Source of the DNA: Lepeophtheirus salmonis | Taxonomy: Eukaryota > Arthropoda > Copepoda > Siphonostomatoida > Caligidae | Reading direction: 5' to 3' | DNA: 64,000 nucleotides | Assembly (NCBI RefSeq): GCF_016086655.4 | Contig: NC_052139.2 | Span: 29,268,002-29,332,001, forward strand | Part shown: positions 10,679 to 22,278 of the stretch, one piece after another | How positions within the stretch are numbered: position 1 is the first letter of the stretch | Layout: every line of letters starts with the position of its first letter | Position numbers and translations under genes: made by a program | Notes under the pieces: generated by a model | Database searches by the model: none | What the model saw: the letters and a program-made list of their open reading frames with translations, nothing else | Told to the model about the DNA's origin: nothing

Positions 10679-11336
10679 GTTTCTTCCTCACTTTCTTCGG
10701 TTTCTTCAAATGTGTAAGTAGATGATAGATTTAGTGATTAAGAGAATTAAAAATTAGGGAAATGTTAGTTGTATGACTTTTATTATAAAGTTTTTCTAAA
10801 GGATTACTCAAGTTTATGAACATATATAATAATTAAATAATGTACCTGTATAGGCAGGTTATAGAAGAAAAAAAATCAACAAATAACGAAGCTTTAATTA
10901 TATACAAATCAATTGCTCAAAAAATGGTTTTTCTATTCCATTCAACATCATAATATGTACCATGAGATTGTCTACACTCACATAATACTGGTATGACTTT
11001 TACTCGGAGATAGATAAATATTTTCTCCTTTACTATATAAAGCGGAATAGAATATTTATTGAATAACCCGTAGACAAAATATAATGATAATAATAATTAA
11101 TAGTATAACAACTTATTATTATACTTTGCAAAAAAAAGAAGGAATACATACTTTAAAACATCAATGCAAAAAATAGAAATATATATATATGTAATGTATA
11201 TGTTGTATATAAATACCTATAAGGTTTGTGTTCCGTAAGTATTAAGAAATGTACTTTTTATATTAATAAATGATACATACTTTCAAAAAATGGATAAATA
11301 GTAATAATTAAATTGTGGAGTTATTTAAAATGTTAA
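10679..11336. other. Intergenic between GFRP-like gene and SAFB-like B
   Basis: AT-rich flank with no gene. It must hold the promoter or 5' UTR of the GFRP-like gene and the 3' UTR of SAFB-like B. No clear AATAAA on the minus strand close to the SAFB-like B stop was found. Confidence 0.5.
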
Positions 11337-13772
11337 TCAATAGCGTTTTTGAATATTGTGATCTTTATAAGCATCATATCTATCGTTTGAAGCACTCCCT
11401 CCACTTCCTTCTCCATATCCACCTCCACTTCCGCCCATATTACCATTGTTATATGCATTATTGATTCCCAATGCAATCCCGGGAAGAATGGGAGGGTGAG
11501 GAATGTTGGGCTGCGAAGAAGAGGATTTATTTCCTCCACCACGTGATGACCAATCTGTACCGCTGACAGCACCTGATCCAATATTTGTGCTGCTGCTGCC
11601 GCCACCACCACTGGAAGAATTTACTATTGGAAAACCACTGGAGGATTTAGAAGACGCATTATTAGAAGAGCAGTTCCAAGAGTGAGAATAATTGTTGCGA
11701 TTGTGAGCTGAGGAAGAAGGGGTATTATTTGAACTTCGAGAACTTCTATAGTGATCATCATCCCGACGACTTCCATTATGAAAGGCACCTCTGGTCGATT
11801 CATACCTTGACCTATCATCTCGACTCGAAGAATTTTGATATGAGGAAGAGCTGTGACGATCTCCTGAATGTGATATTCCCCCTCTAGTATCGCGTCTCTT
11901 TTCATCGTAATAACTTTCAGAACCTCGACTGGAGTGCTCACCAAAGCTAGCTAGTGCTTGCCGCTTAAAGGGCCTTCTATTTTCTTCAAGACGTGACTGC
12001 TGGACCCATTTTAACTTTTCTAACTCTTCCTTTGCTCTTAGAAGTCGTTCTCGCTCAAGTCGTTGATTTTCCCTCTCCAATTTTATGAGTTCTGCTTTTT
12101 CACGCTCGATTCTTTCACGCTCACGGCGGAGCTCAAAGCGCTCTCTCTCTAGCTTAGACTCTTCGTGTCGACGACGTCTGTCAAAATCTCGTCTATTCCG
12201 TTCTTCATCTTCTTTTCGGCGTCTTTCCCGGTCTCTAAGCCTTTTGGACTCCTCCACTTCTTTTTCTCTTCTTTCACGAATTTGAGATACTGTGTATATA
12301 CCTGGACGAGTTGCACGGTCTTCTCTCTCAGGACTAATATCCCTCAATTTATGGCGAGCATCACCAGGAGCCAAGTATTTGCGATATGGTTGATGACGAG
12401 GACTTCTACTACGTCGTGGAGATTTGGAATCATATCTAGAAGAATATGATGAAGAATTGCCCGAATTGTCTTTCTTACTCGATGAAATATCTTTTTTACT
12501 CTCACTATGAGCCCTACTGGAAGTTTTAGATACATTAGAGCCTCGGTCAACACTTTTTTCCTTTGAGGATTTTCGACCTGATGATGATTCCGTTTTGGAA
12601 GATTCTTTTTCGGACGATTTAGCCAATTCAACAGAAATCACACTTCCATGAAGTTCAGTATTATGCAAGTGTTTAATACAGTTCAGCGCATCGTCAGAAG
12701 AGCCCATGGTAACATAACCATAACATTTAGTTTCCTCTGAACGTCGTGAGTTCGTTACAATTTTAGCCCCCACGACTTTTCCATAATTCGAGCAGGCATT
12801 TTTTAAATCCGTGGCTCGACTTGATGATGCTAATCCAGATATCCATAAATTACGTTTAGAGATACTTCTCTTGTTGGAATCATTTTCCTCGACATCTTTC
12901 TTTTGTTCTTCAGCTGGAGCTTCATTGCAGCTACTAGGTTCATCTTTTGGTTTGGTAGATTCCAGTTTTTTGTCAGAGTCTATTATTGTTTCGTCAGGTT
13001 CGGGATCTAAAGTTGCCTTTGTTTCGGAAGAAGGAGATTTTTCCTCTTTCACTTCCACAACTGGAACTACATCCTTGGTAGATGAAATCTTAGTTTGACT
13101 TTGTGAGTTAGGTGAGCCGGTACGAGTATCATCTCCAAAAAGATTTTCTTCGTCTTCAATCATCAAATTTATAGAATCGTCTTCTTGCGAATTTTCAACT
13201 CCAACACGACTACTTTTTTCAATGCTGGATGGCTCAATACCATCCTTTTTTTTAGTTACATCCTCCATGGATTTATCTATTTCGGGAGTGTTCTTTTCAG
13301 TTACCTCATTCATGGATTTATCTATTTCGGGAGTGTTCTTGTCAGTTACCTCATTCATGGGTTTTTCTATTTCGGGAGTTTTATTTTCAGAATCCTTATT
13401 TGTAGATTTATCATCAGTATTAAGAGACTTGAACTCATCCTTTCCTTCTTCTTTGTTGTCTTCTTTAACTTCATCTTCGTGTTCATCCTCCTCCATTTGA
13501 ATGTCTTTGACCTTTTCTTCGCCAGTTCGAGGAACCAACGTCACTTCTTTATCCTTATCCTCATCTCCCACCTTTTTTTTCACATTTTCATTTGCATCAA
13601 AATCAAAATCTTCAGCTACATATCCTCCATCCTCCAAATGTTTTTTCAATCGATCCATTAATACAGCCTTGACACCAGACGTGGCAAGTCCTCTCTTTTC
13701 AAGTTGACTTTTGAGATCTGTGACGCGAAGGTCCTTCAATCTTTTATTTCCCAACGACGAAACATCAGACAT
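11337..13772 (-). CDS. SAFB-like SAP/RRM protein, paralogue B
   Basis: Complete 811-aa coding sequence in one exon and a tandem paralogue of the gene at 4866-7245. I chose the ATG at 13772 (MSDVSSLGNKRLKDLRVTDL) over the in-frame ATG six codons upstream because paralogue A starts at the equivalent place. Domains: SAP about 9-45; an acidic low-complexity region containing three 15-residue repeats of the TPEI(E/D)K(P/S)M type (about 132-176); DDSINLMIEDEENLFGDD about 198-215; an RRM about 307-385 (NLWISGLAS as RNP2, CYGYVTMG as RNP1); an Arg/Ser region; DARHKLRDISPEREDRATRP; a long Arg/Glu coiled-coil-like region about 500-590; and a Ser/Gly/Arg-rich tail ending QKRY, as in paralogue A. The likely role is nuclear RNA and AT-rich DNA binding. 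The intact frame here shows where paralogue A is broken. Stop TGA at 11337-11339. Confidence 0.95.
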   Translation of the reverse strand: MSDVSSLGNKRLKDLRVTDLKSQLEKRGLATSGVKAVLMDRLKKHLEDGGYVAEDFDFDANENVKKKVGDEDKDKEVTLVPRTGEEKVKDIQMEEDEHEDEVKEDNKEEGKDEFKSLNTDDKSTNKDSENKTPEIEKPMNEVTDKNTPEIDKSMNEVTEKNTPEIDKSMEDVTKKKDGIEPSSIEKSSRVGVENSQEDDSINLMIEDEENLFGDDTRTGSPNSQSQTKISSTKDVVPVVEVKEEKSPSSETKATLDPEPDETIIDSDKKLESTKPKDEPSSCNEAPAEEQKKDVEENDSNKRSISKRNLWISGLASSSRATDLKNACSNYGKVVGAKIVTNSRRSEETKCYGYVTMGSSDDALNCIKHLHNTELHGSVISVELAKSSEKESSKTESSSGRKSSKEKSVDRGSNVSKTSSRAHSESKKDISSSKKDNSGNSSSYSSRYDSKSPRRSRSPRHQPYRKYLAPGDARHKLRDISPEREDRATRPGIYTVSQIRERREKEVEESKRLRDRERRRKEDEERNRRDFDRRRRHEESKLERERFELRRERERIEREKAELIKLERENQRLERERLLRAKEELEKLKWVQQSRLEENRRPFKRQALASFGEHSSRGSESYYDEKRRDTRGGISHSGDRHSSSSYQNSSSRDDRSRYESTRGAFHNGSRRDDDHYRSSRSSNNTPSSSAHNRNNYSHSWNCSSNNASSKSSSGFPIVNSSSGGGGSSSTNIGSGAVSGTDWSSRGGGNKSSSSQPNIPHPPILPGIALGINNAYNNGNMGGSGGGYGEGSGGSASNDRYDAYKDHNIQKRY
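13245..13379 (-). repeat. In-frame 45-bp minisatellite, three units
   Basis: Three tandem 45-bp units encode TPEIEKPMNEVTDKN and two close variants inside SAFB-like B. Paralogue A has no such repeat at this place, so it expanded after the duplication or was lost in A. Being in frame, a gain or loss of a unit would not disrupt the protein. Confidence 0.85.
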
Positions 13773-13807
13773 TTTGAAGATGTCAATCAATATATGATTC
13801 TTTAAGA

Positions 13808-14829
13808 CTTATTAGAGAAAAAGGGTTTACGTCAGATAAGAAAACAGAAAAAAACGATTCTTAAAAATAATGATCACACAATAATTTTGTTTCCATTTAT
13901 ATCATAAAATATTCCTTCTTTTTCTTTACAATATTATTAATATGGCAATAGGTATATGAACAAAAGCAAAGGGTTAATCCACAGAAATAACAGCGGAACA
14001 AGCTAAAAGAATTCGTTTCACTCATCATTATGACCGGCTTAAACTATAAAATATAATTTATATATTCTGCTCTCTGACTCAATGTATATTTATTTAATAT
14101 TTGCCCATTGTCTGCATCTCAATTCAAGTTTCATCCTAGCTGCTTTAAAATATCCTTTTCCAATTGGGATTGGGATTCAATTCAACTCAACAAATCAATC
14201 ATTGGACAGAGCAGGACGTTCTTTTGTTGCATTCACAACTCATATAAAGAATTGCAATAATTTTAACTGAGGAGGGATTTCATTTCATTTCAGGCCCAGG
14301 GAGAGTTCCAGCGGGAGTTAGTTTTAATTATATTAACAGCTATATTCCGTCATCATTTCCATAGAGGTAAAAAATCACTCAAATCGTGAATTAGGGCAAA
14401 GAAAAAGAAGGAAGGAGCTTTTCTAGTAATTTATAACACATTTTCCCTGCTCAGGGAGAGAGAATCAGAGAGCTTGGAGCCACCACTCCATCACATCACT
14501 ACTGCAACGCCAACAACCAATCACTTCACTCCACAATCAATCCATCCAATCAAATCGCATCTTATCTCTACTCCACCGGACAACAACCAATCAATACATC
14601 AATAATCCTCATCCGTCTCTTCACTTCTTTTATTAATTAACTCCATTTTCTCCTATATCAGCATCCCCTTTCTTCTCAATCAAGAAATGAATAGCAAACA
14701 CTCCTTCATAAAATTCCATCAAAATATACGGACTTTTCTCCAAAGTATAACCCATAATATCGATTCATGAATAACATATTCTCGACGACAACAACAACAG
14801 TATGAATAAATAGGAGAAAAACGCCTTAC
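13808..14829 (-). other. Predicted 5' UTR intron of SAFB-like B
   Basis: The minus strand has a donor CCTACAAG|GTAAGG (14830/14829) and an acceptor CTTTTTCTCTAATAAG ending at 13808, 35 nt before the start codon. The acceptor sequence and its position relative to the ATG are shared with paralogue A. The interval has no other supportable gene; the CCAAT-rich stretch at 14460-14640 lies inside it. Confidence 0.5.
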
Positions 14830-14990
14830 CTTGTAGGAATTAGACAAATATACAATATTCCGGACTCCAGACGATCAGACTCCTCTCTCTTATTGGATCC
14901 TTTCAAACTCCTCAAGCATCACAGCTACTGTTTTCCTTCTTTTAGTTTTCTATAGAGTAGTCAGAAGAGTTATGGGCGATGGCCGGCGAG
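14830..14990 (-). other. Predicted non-coding first exon of SAFB-like B
   Basis: The minus-strand exon ends at a strong donor at 14830. Its 5' end is not defined by the sequence; about 14990 is a guess. No coding frame connects through it. Confidence 0.35.
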
Positions 14991-17570
14991 GGATCAAGTT
15001 GGCAGATCTAGCTGTACAATAAAAAGGCAAGGAACACTGAAATTAGAATAAAAGCACGCTTTTTTGTGTTTGACGCAAGTGCAAAAGAATTGTCTGCTAT
15101 TCATCAAGTAAATGCTACGAAGTGTGATTTGAAACTTTAGCAGCTCATATCTGACCCATAGGCCATAGCAAAAAAAAAAATCGAATAAGTTTAATTATTA
15201 TATCAATCGCAAAGAATATGTGTTCATTATTTGATAATTTGACCCATTTTTATAATGAGACACATTTATTCTGTCCATTTTAACACTTAAATATAAAATG
15301 GAGTTAATTAACAATACAATCAAACTTTCGGAAAAACAATTGAATAATTTTTTGAAACAATTTCCTTTTTTTATTAACATGAAATTGACTCTTTGCTTCA
15401 GAAACATATTTTTTAGCATAGATATGGAAGAATTTTGATGCAATTTGATTGGAAAATGTGCTATGTAGGAGGTTAACGATTTTTGAGGCCATGTAAGTTG
15501 GATGGGAAGTTGATTTGCTATCGCACATTTTGCAGAAATTGGTTTGAATATTATACATTTTTAAAATGGGCTTATATTAAAAATAAATGATAGATATCAC
15601 ATGTAATTTAAAGGATAATTGTTAAACGCTTAAACTTTCTATATATAAAAATTTAATTATTTTTTTTAATGGGTAATCAGCATATATTTTAGTAATTTTG
15701 AGAAAGTTATTTTGCACTTCAGTCAAAATAAGCGCACGCCAAAAAAAGATATTTATCTCAGTACTCCCTGGACTAGGTTTTTCTCCTTCTTCTCCATTAT
15801 ACAGGGTGACCAAGTCCTTAATTACAGCCTTTCCTTGAGCTTGTGTCGTTACCCTTCTATCTCTTTCCGTAAATTAATTAGATATCTCAATTTAAAATCA
15901 GTGCACTCAAGCAATATATTCAACAATCATTATCATTACTAGAACTTAGCCATTCATGATTTAACTAAATATATTTTACTGAAAAAACACAAAATTATTT
16001 TTAAAGTTATTTAGCTATAAATAAACTAAGACTGTTTTTAAAAAATTAGCTATATACTTTTTTTTACAAACAACGGAACGGAAGTTGGCAGACCAATGGG
16101 CAATAAATATCCAATTGTCATTTTATAAGGGTATAAATATTATAATTTATACCTATTTAGTTACTAATAACAGTGTTATTAGAACATTCTTGTAACATTG
16201 GATAATAAAATATCAGGTGTTACACACTGTACAACTTACGATCTAAAAATGTCATGAACAATTTGAAAGGAGGAATTTAAAGTACTTAAAAAAGAAAATT
16301 ATGAAAAAAATTTCATAGAGAGTCAATAATGTATTCAGTGTCTCATTTTTGATAATGTGACACATTCGATAATTCTAGGGTTGATATTACTGCAAAAATG
16401 ATGATAATTAAACAATTTTTACAGAGACAAATAAAATAGTTCTACTAAAACGGACTTTCAAATTGTAATTTATAAACGATACATACTGTACCCCTAAAAT
16501 CAATATATTAACCTATTTATGTTTAGCTGGGTAATTTAATATTAATTTGATATAAGACTATTAATAAATAAAGCTATAACTCTTTTTTTTATTATTTACA
16601 TTATCGCAGGACTTAAAGAATATAACGCCAGTTTCATGAATTTCATAATAAATAAGAGCTGTCAATACTGAAACTAAATATATCTTTTGGCAATTAAAAA
16701 TATGTGTTTGTTTATATGATTAATTGCGAACAAGAAATGCAAGCACAAATGTTTAATCTTTCTATACATAACAACTTTGATATATAATATTTAAAATTAA
16801 AAGCCAACATGTACTGTCTATGATACATCTTTTGTTGTGAATATAGATCTTAGTGCCTCAATTTATATACCTTTTTATAACTAGGTATTTCCTTCTTTAT
16901 ACAAAATAAAATAAAATATTAGTTCAAAATATTTGATGGATTCCAAGTCCAGCTCAATGATTGAAATGTAACAACACATGTTGTGTAATTTAATTTTACT
17001 TCCATTCCTGACAGTTGCACCGGAACTAATGCTTTAAAAATTTGTTTAAAAGTTTTAGTAGGAGCCATTGGACTTTTTAAACGAAATGAAATATTTATAA
17101 AATAAAACTGTAGTTTTGTGTTACTATGACATCAAGTTTATACAATTTGGCCTGGCCTCTCACTTGCAAATACTTTTCGGCATCACTCATCATTGTTGAA
17201 GGTTGTTCAATGACGCTACAAAATATATAGATTTTTAATTTTCTAGTAATTCATCAAAATATTAAAAATACAGATTAGTCTTAAAGATTTGTATTGTCCT
17301 ATCCAGGGAACATTGGGAACATTATTACCAGGTATAAATCAACGTTAATATAACTAGGTTAGTCAGCAACAATTTTCAGTTCTCAATGAAAATTTACTAG
17401 CATAACGGATGACGTCATTGGGAGGTCCAAATACAGGAATTCACGATGAGGAATAATTAAAAACCTAAATATAGCGTTAATAAATAAGGAACCAATAGAA
17501 AAATAATTTGAAATTAATTGATTTTTTACTTTTTATCTTAAAAATGGTAAATGTACGCCACTTACCCATA
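14991..17570. other. Intergenic, no gene seen
   Basis: AT-rich. Overlapping minus-strand open frames at 15198-15558 (about 80 codons each) carry no recognisable domain. TACAGGGTGACC at about 15801 resembles the ends of the Tc1-like relics elsewhere in the window, but no partner end is seen. Confidence 0.45.
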
Positions 17571-17583
17571 CACCTCCCCCCAA

Positions 17584-17640
17584 TGACGTCACTATAAAGA
17601 GAAAGAGAGTTACTGAAATAAATCTGCTTTGTTTCTCCCA
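17584..17640 (+). promoter_or_regulatory. RPL7A core promoter: CRE, TATA box, pyrimidine-rich start
   Basis: TGACGTCA (17584-17591) is followed at once by TATAAA (17593-17598). About 30 nt on is a pyrimidine-rich stretch (CTTTGTTTCTCCC, 17627-17639) resembling the oligopyrimidine start of ribosomal protein mRNAs. A strong acceptor (ATTTCATTTACAG, ending 17807) just before the ATG suggests the 5' UTR is spliced. Confidence 0.5.
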
Positions 17641-17814
17641 CGATTTTCACGATACATTGCTATAAAAATATGTTCACTTGGTAGCCTTGAATATCAGCAA
17701 CATCAATTTCCTTCTTTTTAAATACATTGCCTTCATAATTTCCTTTTCCGTTAAACTCCCATAGAGGGAACAACACTCCAATCTCTTCTCCTACATTTCA
17801 TTTACAGACTAATC

Positions 17815-19152
17815 ATGGTTCAAAAGAAAGGAAAGAAGAAGGGAAAGAGGGTAGCAGCAGCTCCTCTCCCCTCTAAGAAGACCGAGGTCAAGAGAGTCGT
17901 CAATCCTCTTTTCAAGAAGCGTACTCGTAACTTTGGTATTGGTCAGGATATCCAACCCAAGAGGGATCTGAGCCGATTCGTGAGATGGCCCAAATATATC
18001 CGTCTCCAAAGACAAAAGGCCGTTCTCCAAACTCGCCTAAAGATCCCACCACCAATCCATCAATTTAGCGAGGCTCTGGATAAACAAACAGGTAATTGCC
18101 CAAGATACGATTTTTCGTATCGACAGTTTATTTCCATAAACAATGACGGGCTTTTAATTAACTCCTGAAGCCTTTCGGCTTTAACCAGCCAATTGTGCCA
18201 TGTGGGATGTTCGTTAAAAGAGAGCCTCGACGCTATTTAATGTCTGGAACAAAGAGGTAAACTTAAGCGCGGGAACTCTTCAGGCTACTTTTTCAAATGA
18301 TGTTTTTTAATGAATCTCTTCATCATAGAAATATGTGATGAAAACGCCATTTATTGGTTGTATTTCTGAATAATTATTTTCAAAGCTTAAATTAAGTCCC
18401 AGGCTTCAACTCCCTTATCTAAAATGACTCTTCCCTTATTTAGCGACCCAAATGTTTCGCCTTCTCCACAACTACAAACCCGAATCCAAGCAAGCCAAGA
18501 AGCACAGGCTAAAGGCCAGAGCTGAAGAACGGGCTGCTGGTAAGCCCGATGAACCTACCTCTAAGCGACCTGTTGTGCGCCATGGTATTAATACCGTCAC
18601 CACGCTCGTGGAGAAAAAGAAGGCTAAGCTCGTTATCATTGCTAATGATGTTGATCCCATTGAGATAGTCTTGTTTTTGCCTGCTCTCTGCCGCAAAATG
18701 GGTGTACCTTACTGCATTGTTAAAAACAAGGCACGATTGGGAAAGGTTGCCGGACGCAAAACTTGCTCTTGTCTCGCCATTACTCAGGTAATTTTATAGC
18801 CCAAACTTTTATTACTTACGTTCTCAACGTGATGAAAAAATACAGAGCCAATCCCATGAATGATATTTGATTATAACCCCATATCCTAATTAATTCTGAA
18901 ATTTATTTTTAAAACTAATTTCAATTACCTTTAAAACTTCTCAGTTTTTAATATTGTCGTTTCCTCTTTTAGGTTGAATCATCTGATAGAGTTTCACTGA
19001 GCAAGCTTGTTGAGGCCATTAATACCAACTTTAACCAACGTGCGGACGAGATCAAGAAACACTGGGGTGGATCTACTCTTGGTAGCAAGTCGAGTGCTAA
19101 AATTAACAAGCTTGAGAGGGCTAAGGCCAAGGAATTGGCTACCAAAATCTAA
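17815..19152 (+). CDS. RPL7A: 60S ribosomal protein L7a (eL8), three coding exons
   Basis: Exons are 17815-18091, 18444-18787 and 18973-19152; the introns are 352 and 185 nt with GT-AG ends. The joined coding length is 801 nt, giving 266 aa, the same length as human L7a. eL8 is a component of the large ribosomal subunit of the L7Ae RNA-binding family. Clear family segments include VNPLFKKRTRNFGIGQDIQP, RFVRWPKYIRLQRQKAVL, LPPALCRKMGVPYC-type sequence (here FLPALCRKMGVPYCIVKNKA) in the kink-turn-binding core, and HWGGSTLGSKSSAKI near the end. The first intron splits the codon for Ala93; the second falls between codons after Gln208. Codon use is more G/C-rich than its surroundings, as expected of a highly expressed gene. 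The ATG at 17815 fits the family N-terminus (MVQKKGKKKGKR). The stop TAA is at 19150-19152. No AATAAA is evident nearby. Confidence 0.97.
18297..18369 (+). ncRNA. Weak candidate box C/D snoRNA in RPL7A intron 1
   Basis: ATGATGT (18297-18303, C-like), GTGATGA (18335-18341, C'-like) and CTGA (18366-18369, D) are spaced like a C/D snoRNA, and vertebrate RPL7A introns host such RNAs (U24, U36). No convincing terminal stem or rRNA guide match was recognised, so this is tentative. Confidence 0.2.
18825..18903 (+). ncRNA. Candidate box C/D snoRNA in RPL7A intron 2
   Basis: GTGATGA (C box, 18829-18835) and CTGA (D box, 18896-18899) lie 61 nt apart inside the 185-nt intron. Between them AGAGCCAATCC (18844-18854) is complementary to GGAUUGGCUCU, which I recall as a conserved segment of large-subunit rRNA. 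It sits one base before ATGA, a possible degenerate D' box. The terminal stem is weak, which lowers confidence. Introns of RPL7A host C/D snoRNAs in other animals. Confidence 0.35.
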
Positions 19153-21764
19153 TTTTTGTATTTACATATTCTTGTAATATATGTATCTAAACTGAATTAT
19201 TCGAACTAGTTATTATTTTTTATCCACCAACTTGTATTGAGCTCTGGCCTAGTCAAAATAATATTTTTATGAGAACCCCCTCCAATGAATAATTTCCACG
19301 TATTATTAATTACACCATAATTCATACAGGGGATTCATTTTTCTGGAGACGTGATATTATATTTAGTAGATAAATTTTTAATGAATCTTCGCAAAATAGT
19401 ATTATTAATAAATTTAGATGCAAAACTAACTAATATACCTTGATGCGAATGATCAACATAATCTTTGAATCCAAGGAAAGTGTACTAATTATGCTAAGGT
19501 TATTTTTGATCTATGAGGGATCAGGAAACTAATAGAGAAAAATATCTTGTTCTTTCTATGTTATACTTCCGTTTCTCAATATAATGTGGAAATGGGATTA
19601 ACCCCATCTTTTCCCATATATGGGAAACAACCTATATATGTTGTTGAATTGCCTATTTCATTAATTTTTCTAAAAAACTTTGGCGCCAGCGCCTTTTATT
19701 TAAGATAGAACTATTTGGACTTCGTATTTGTCCTATTCTGAGAGGTTCGTACAGTTCAGTAGATGGGTATTCCTTTATGAAAAATAGGTTGGTCAGTCAT
19801 AAATAACAAGACATAAACAGTGTGGGTGTCACGTGAAAATCCTCCATAGGTGTTGTAGACCTTATGTTAAAAGAGTAGGATAAGATACTTAAAGAATTTT
19901 AACAAGTAATTTGCGTAAGAAATTAGACTATTCGTTCCATCATTTCTTCTACTTATAGTACAAAAGCATTGCTTATTTATGCTACTTTGCTGCATGTCCT
20001 GAAGGCTTTAGATAATTTATAGTCTGATGCATCTTCAATCAAACTCAATAGTCCTGCCAAAAACATTCGTCGAGGGTTTTGTTTAGTCTCCCCTGAAGAA
20101 ATTGTCACTGAATTTTATAATTTTAAGTACTGTTTCACTACCTTGTTAAATATTAAACACAAGGTCATACCCATATAGGTTCTGGTACTTGCCCTGCTAG
20201 AACCGTCAAAGTCAAACAGATACCGCTATATATTTGATATATAGCTCTGTTTTTGTACTTTTGTTCCTATATAGAATATAAATAATGAAAATACAATATA
20301 TATTGTAAAATATATTCCGCTTTTATCAATGGTTCAATTTTCTGAGTTATTTTTGGTGCGATTGCGGCGTTTCATTATGATTTTTTACGTCCTCAGGTTG
20401 GTACAGTTGTTCTAAATAGCCCAGGGCTTCTTATGGATCTGGATAAGTAGTTTTAGGCATCAGACGGGGGAAGAGGTAGGTTAGATTATGGATCCTGCGT
20501 CACAACTAAGCTTTTCTGGGCCCGATAACTATATTATGTCTTAAGCCAAGGTTTCCCACACTTACTAGCATTCTATTAAACAAACTTAGTTTTTGGGGGC
20601 CTTGCTGGAGCTTTGGGTACTATGTGGGGAGAGTGAGGATACTTGTTATGGAGGAGACATGTTAAGACTGCCAATAACTTTAAAGTGTAAAGTCATCTAT
20701 CCACCTTTTTCTTATAAAATTGAATGTCTTCCTTTGTTTATCAAATCAACATAAAATACGGGTTGCCTAATGCTTACAGTTAAACAGAATTTCGATATTG
20801 AGTGTTTGTTGAGATATGTTTCTATTATGAAACATGAGATTTTAATTTTATTGTATTAAATATCATAGTCTGGCATGTTGTTCAATTAATTAACATGCTT
20901 GTAATATATTAATCGTTTCCATATTCAGTTCACATCCTTTATTCGTATTCCAAAACTATGGAAAATACTTGTGACACCCCATTTTTATTATATGTATGAA
21001 TATATTATATTTAATTATATGTTATTTCATGATATACTTTAATTATCAATCACAGTAAATAGTAAAAAAATATTTATTCAATTTTATTATTAACTATGCT
21101 CTATTTGAGTAAATGTTTTATTTGTTCATTTTATATATGTGTAATTAAAAGTATTTACTTTATGCTGATAAATTGTAATAAAAAGTAAAATAAATTCTTT
21201 AATATAACAAATGACAGTTTTTACATGTTTCCTCTGTTGTAATATGCTTAATCCTAACATGTACCTAGTCTCTTTCACCCTGTATCATGTCTCCTCCTGG
21301 TGTATCAAGTATCCTACTTTTTGTTAGTTTCAAAAACACCAATAGATGGCTATTAATTATTGCACTACGTCAGAAATAATTTGGAATTATTTTTCTTAGG
21401 TAACAACCCATGTCATGTTGCCCGGCCGTTGAATTATCTTTTAAATTGTGAAACTTATGACAGTTTAAAAAAATTAATGATTTTTTGTAACATGTGGGGT
21501 ATTTTCACTCTCCATTAAACTGTGCATAAGGCTCTGCTTGTAGCTATAAATAAAATTGACAGGATTTTGATCAATTTCATCTTATAACATTTTGTTAGAT
21601 CCATATAGCTCATAAAACCATCAGATATATATAAATATTCTTCAAGGATACTTCCCATCCACTTGTGTATTAATTTTTCAATATGAATGTCAATTTGTGG
21701 AATTTAATCAGTTCCTAGATCATATATAGTCATCTTGGAGCATTAATATCAATATAATTTCCAA
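19153..21764. other. Intergenic, no gene seen
   Basis: The 3' flank of RPL7A and AT-rich sequence. Only short structures stand out, such as a small hairpin GCTATATAT/ATATATAGC near 20224-20245. No domain-bearing frame. Confidence 0.5.
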
Positions 21765-21960
21765 TTCAAACAGAGAACAGTCCAAATCTAAACCGAGCAG
21801 TCAAATTCAAAATGGGAAGAGTCCAATTCAAAACGGAATAGTCGAATTCAAATTGGGAATTGTACAAATCAAAATGGAATAGTCAAGTTCAAAATGGAAA
21901 ACGTCCCATTTAATAAGGGAATGTTCCAACTCAAAAATAGAATATTCAAACTTATTTTTA
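21765..21960. repeat. Degenerate minisatellite, unit about 22-24 bp
   Basis: About eight diverged units of the type AGTCCAATTCAAAATGGGAA follow one another, with AGTC/GTCC, TTCAAA and TGGAA recurring at near-regular spacing. Confidence 0.75.
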
Positions 21961-22278
21961 TCTAATAAAATATGATAGTTGTATGTCCGCTGATAAAAAC
22001 GTATAAGGTATTTATTTCAAAAACGAAAACAGATACATAATTAGTTACAAATAAAAGTTGCTCAAAACTCTGAGTTACGTACCAATGGCCATGTTTCATT
22101 CTTATCAGATCAGATTCCTAGGGCCTGGAGGGCAAGTTTTGTTTCTCGCTAATAAGTTGATTTTGTTCATAAAACAAGATCGATTTTTAAGGTATGGGTT
22201 ATCGATTCGAAAATAGACTAAAACAATTAAGAATATATAAAAAAATAAATAATTATAGAACTAACATAAAAATATTAT

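Noticed and set aside
12085..13707. Several plus-strand open frames opposite SAFB-like B, up to 158 codons
   Set aside because: Antisense shadows of the acidic and Arg/Glu repeats. The hydrophobic look comes from reading GAA/GAT codons backwards.
17809..18030. Minus-strand frame opposite RPL7A exon 1
   Set aside because: Shadow of the ribosomal protein exon.
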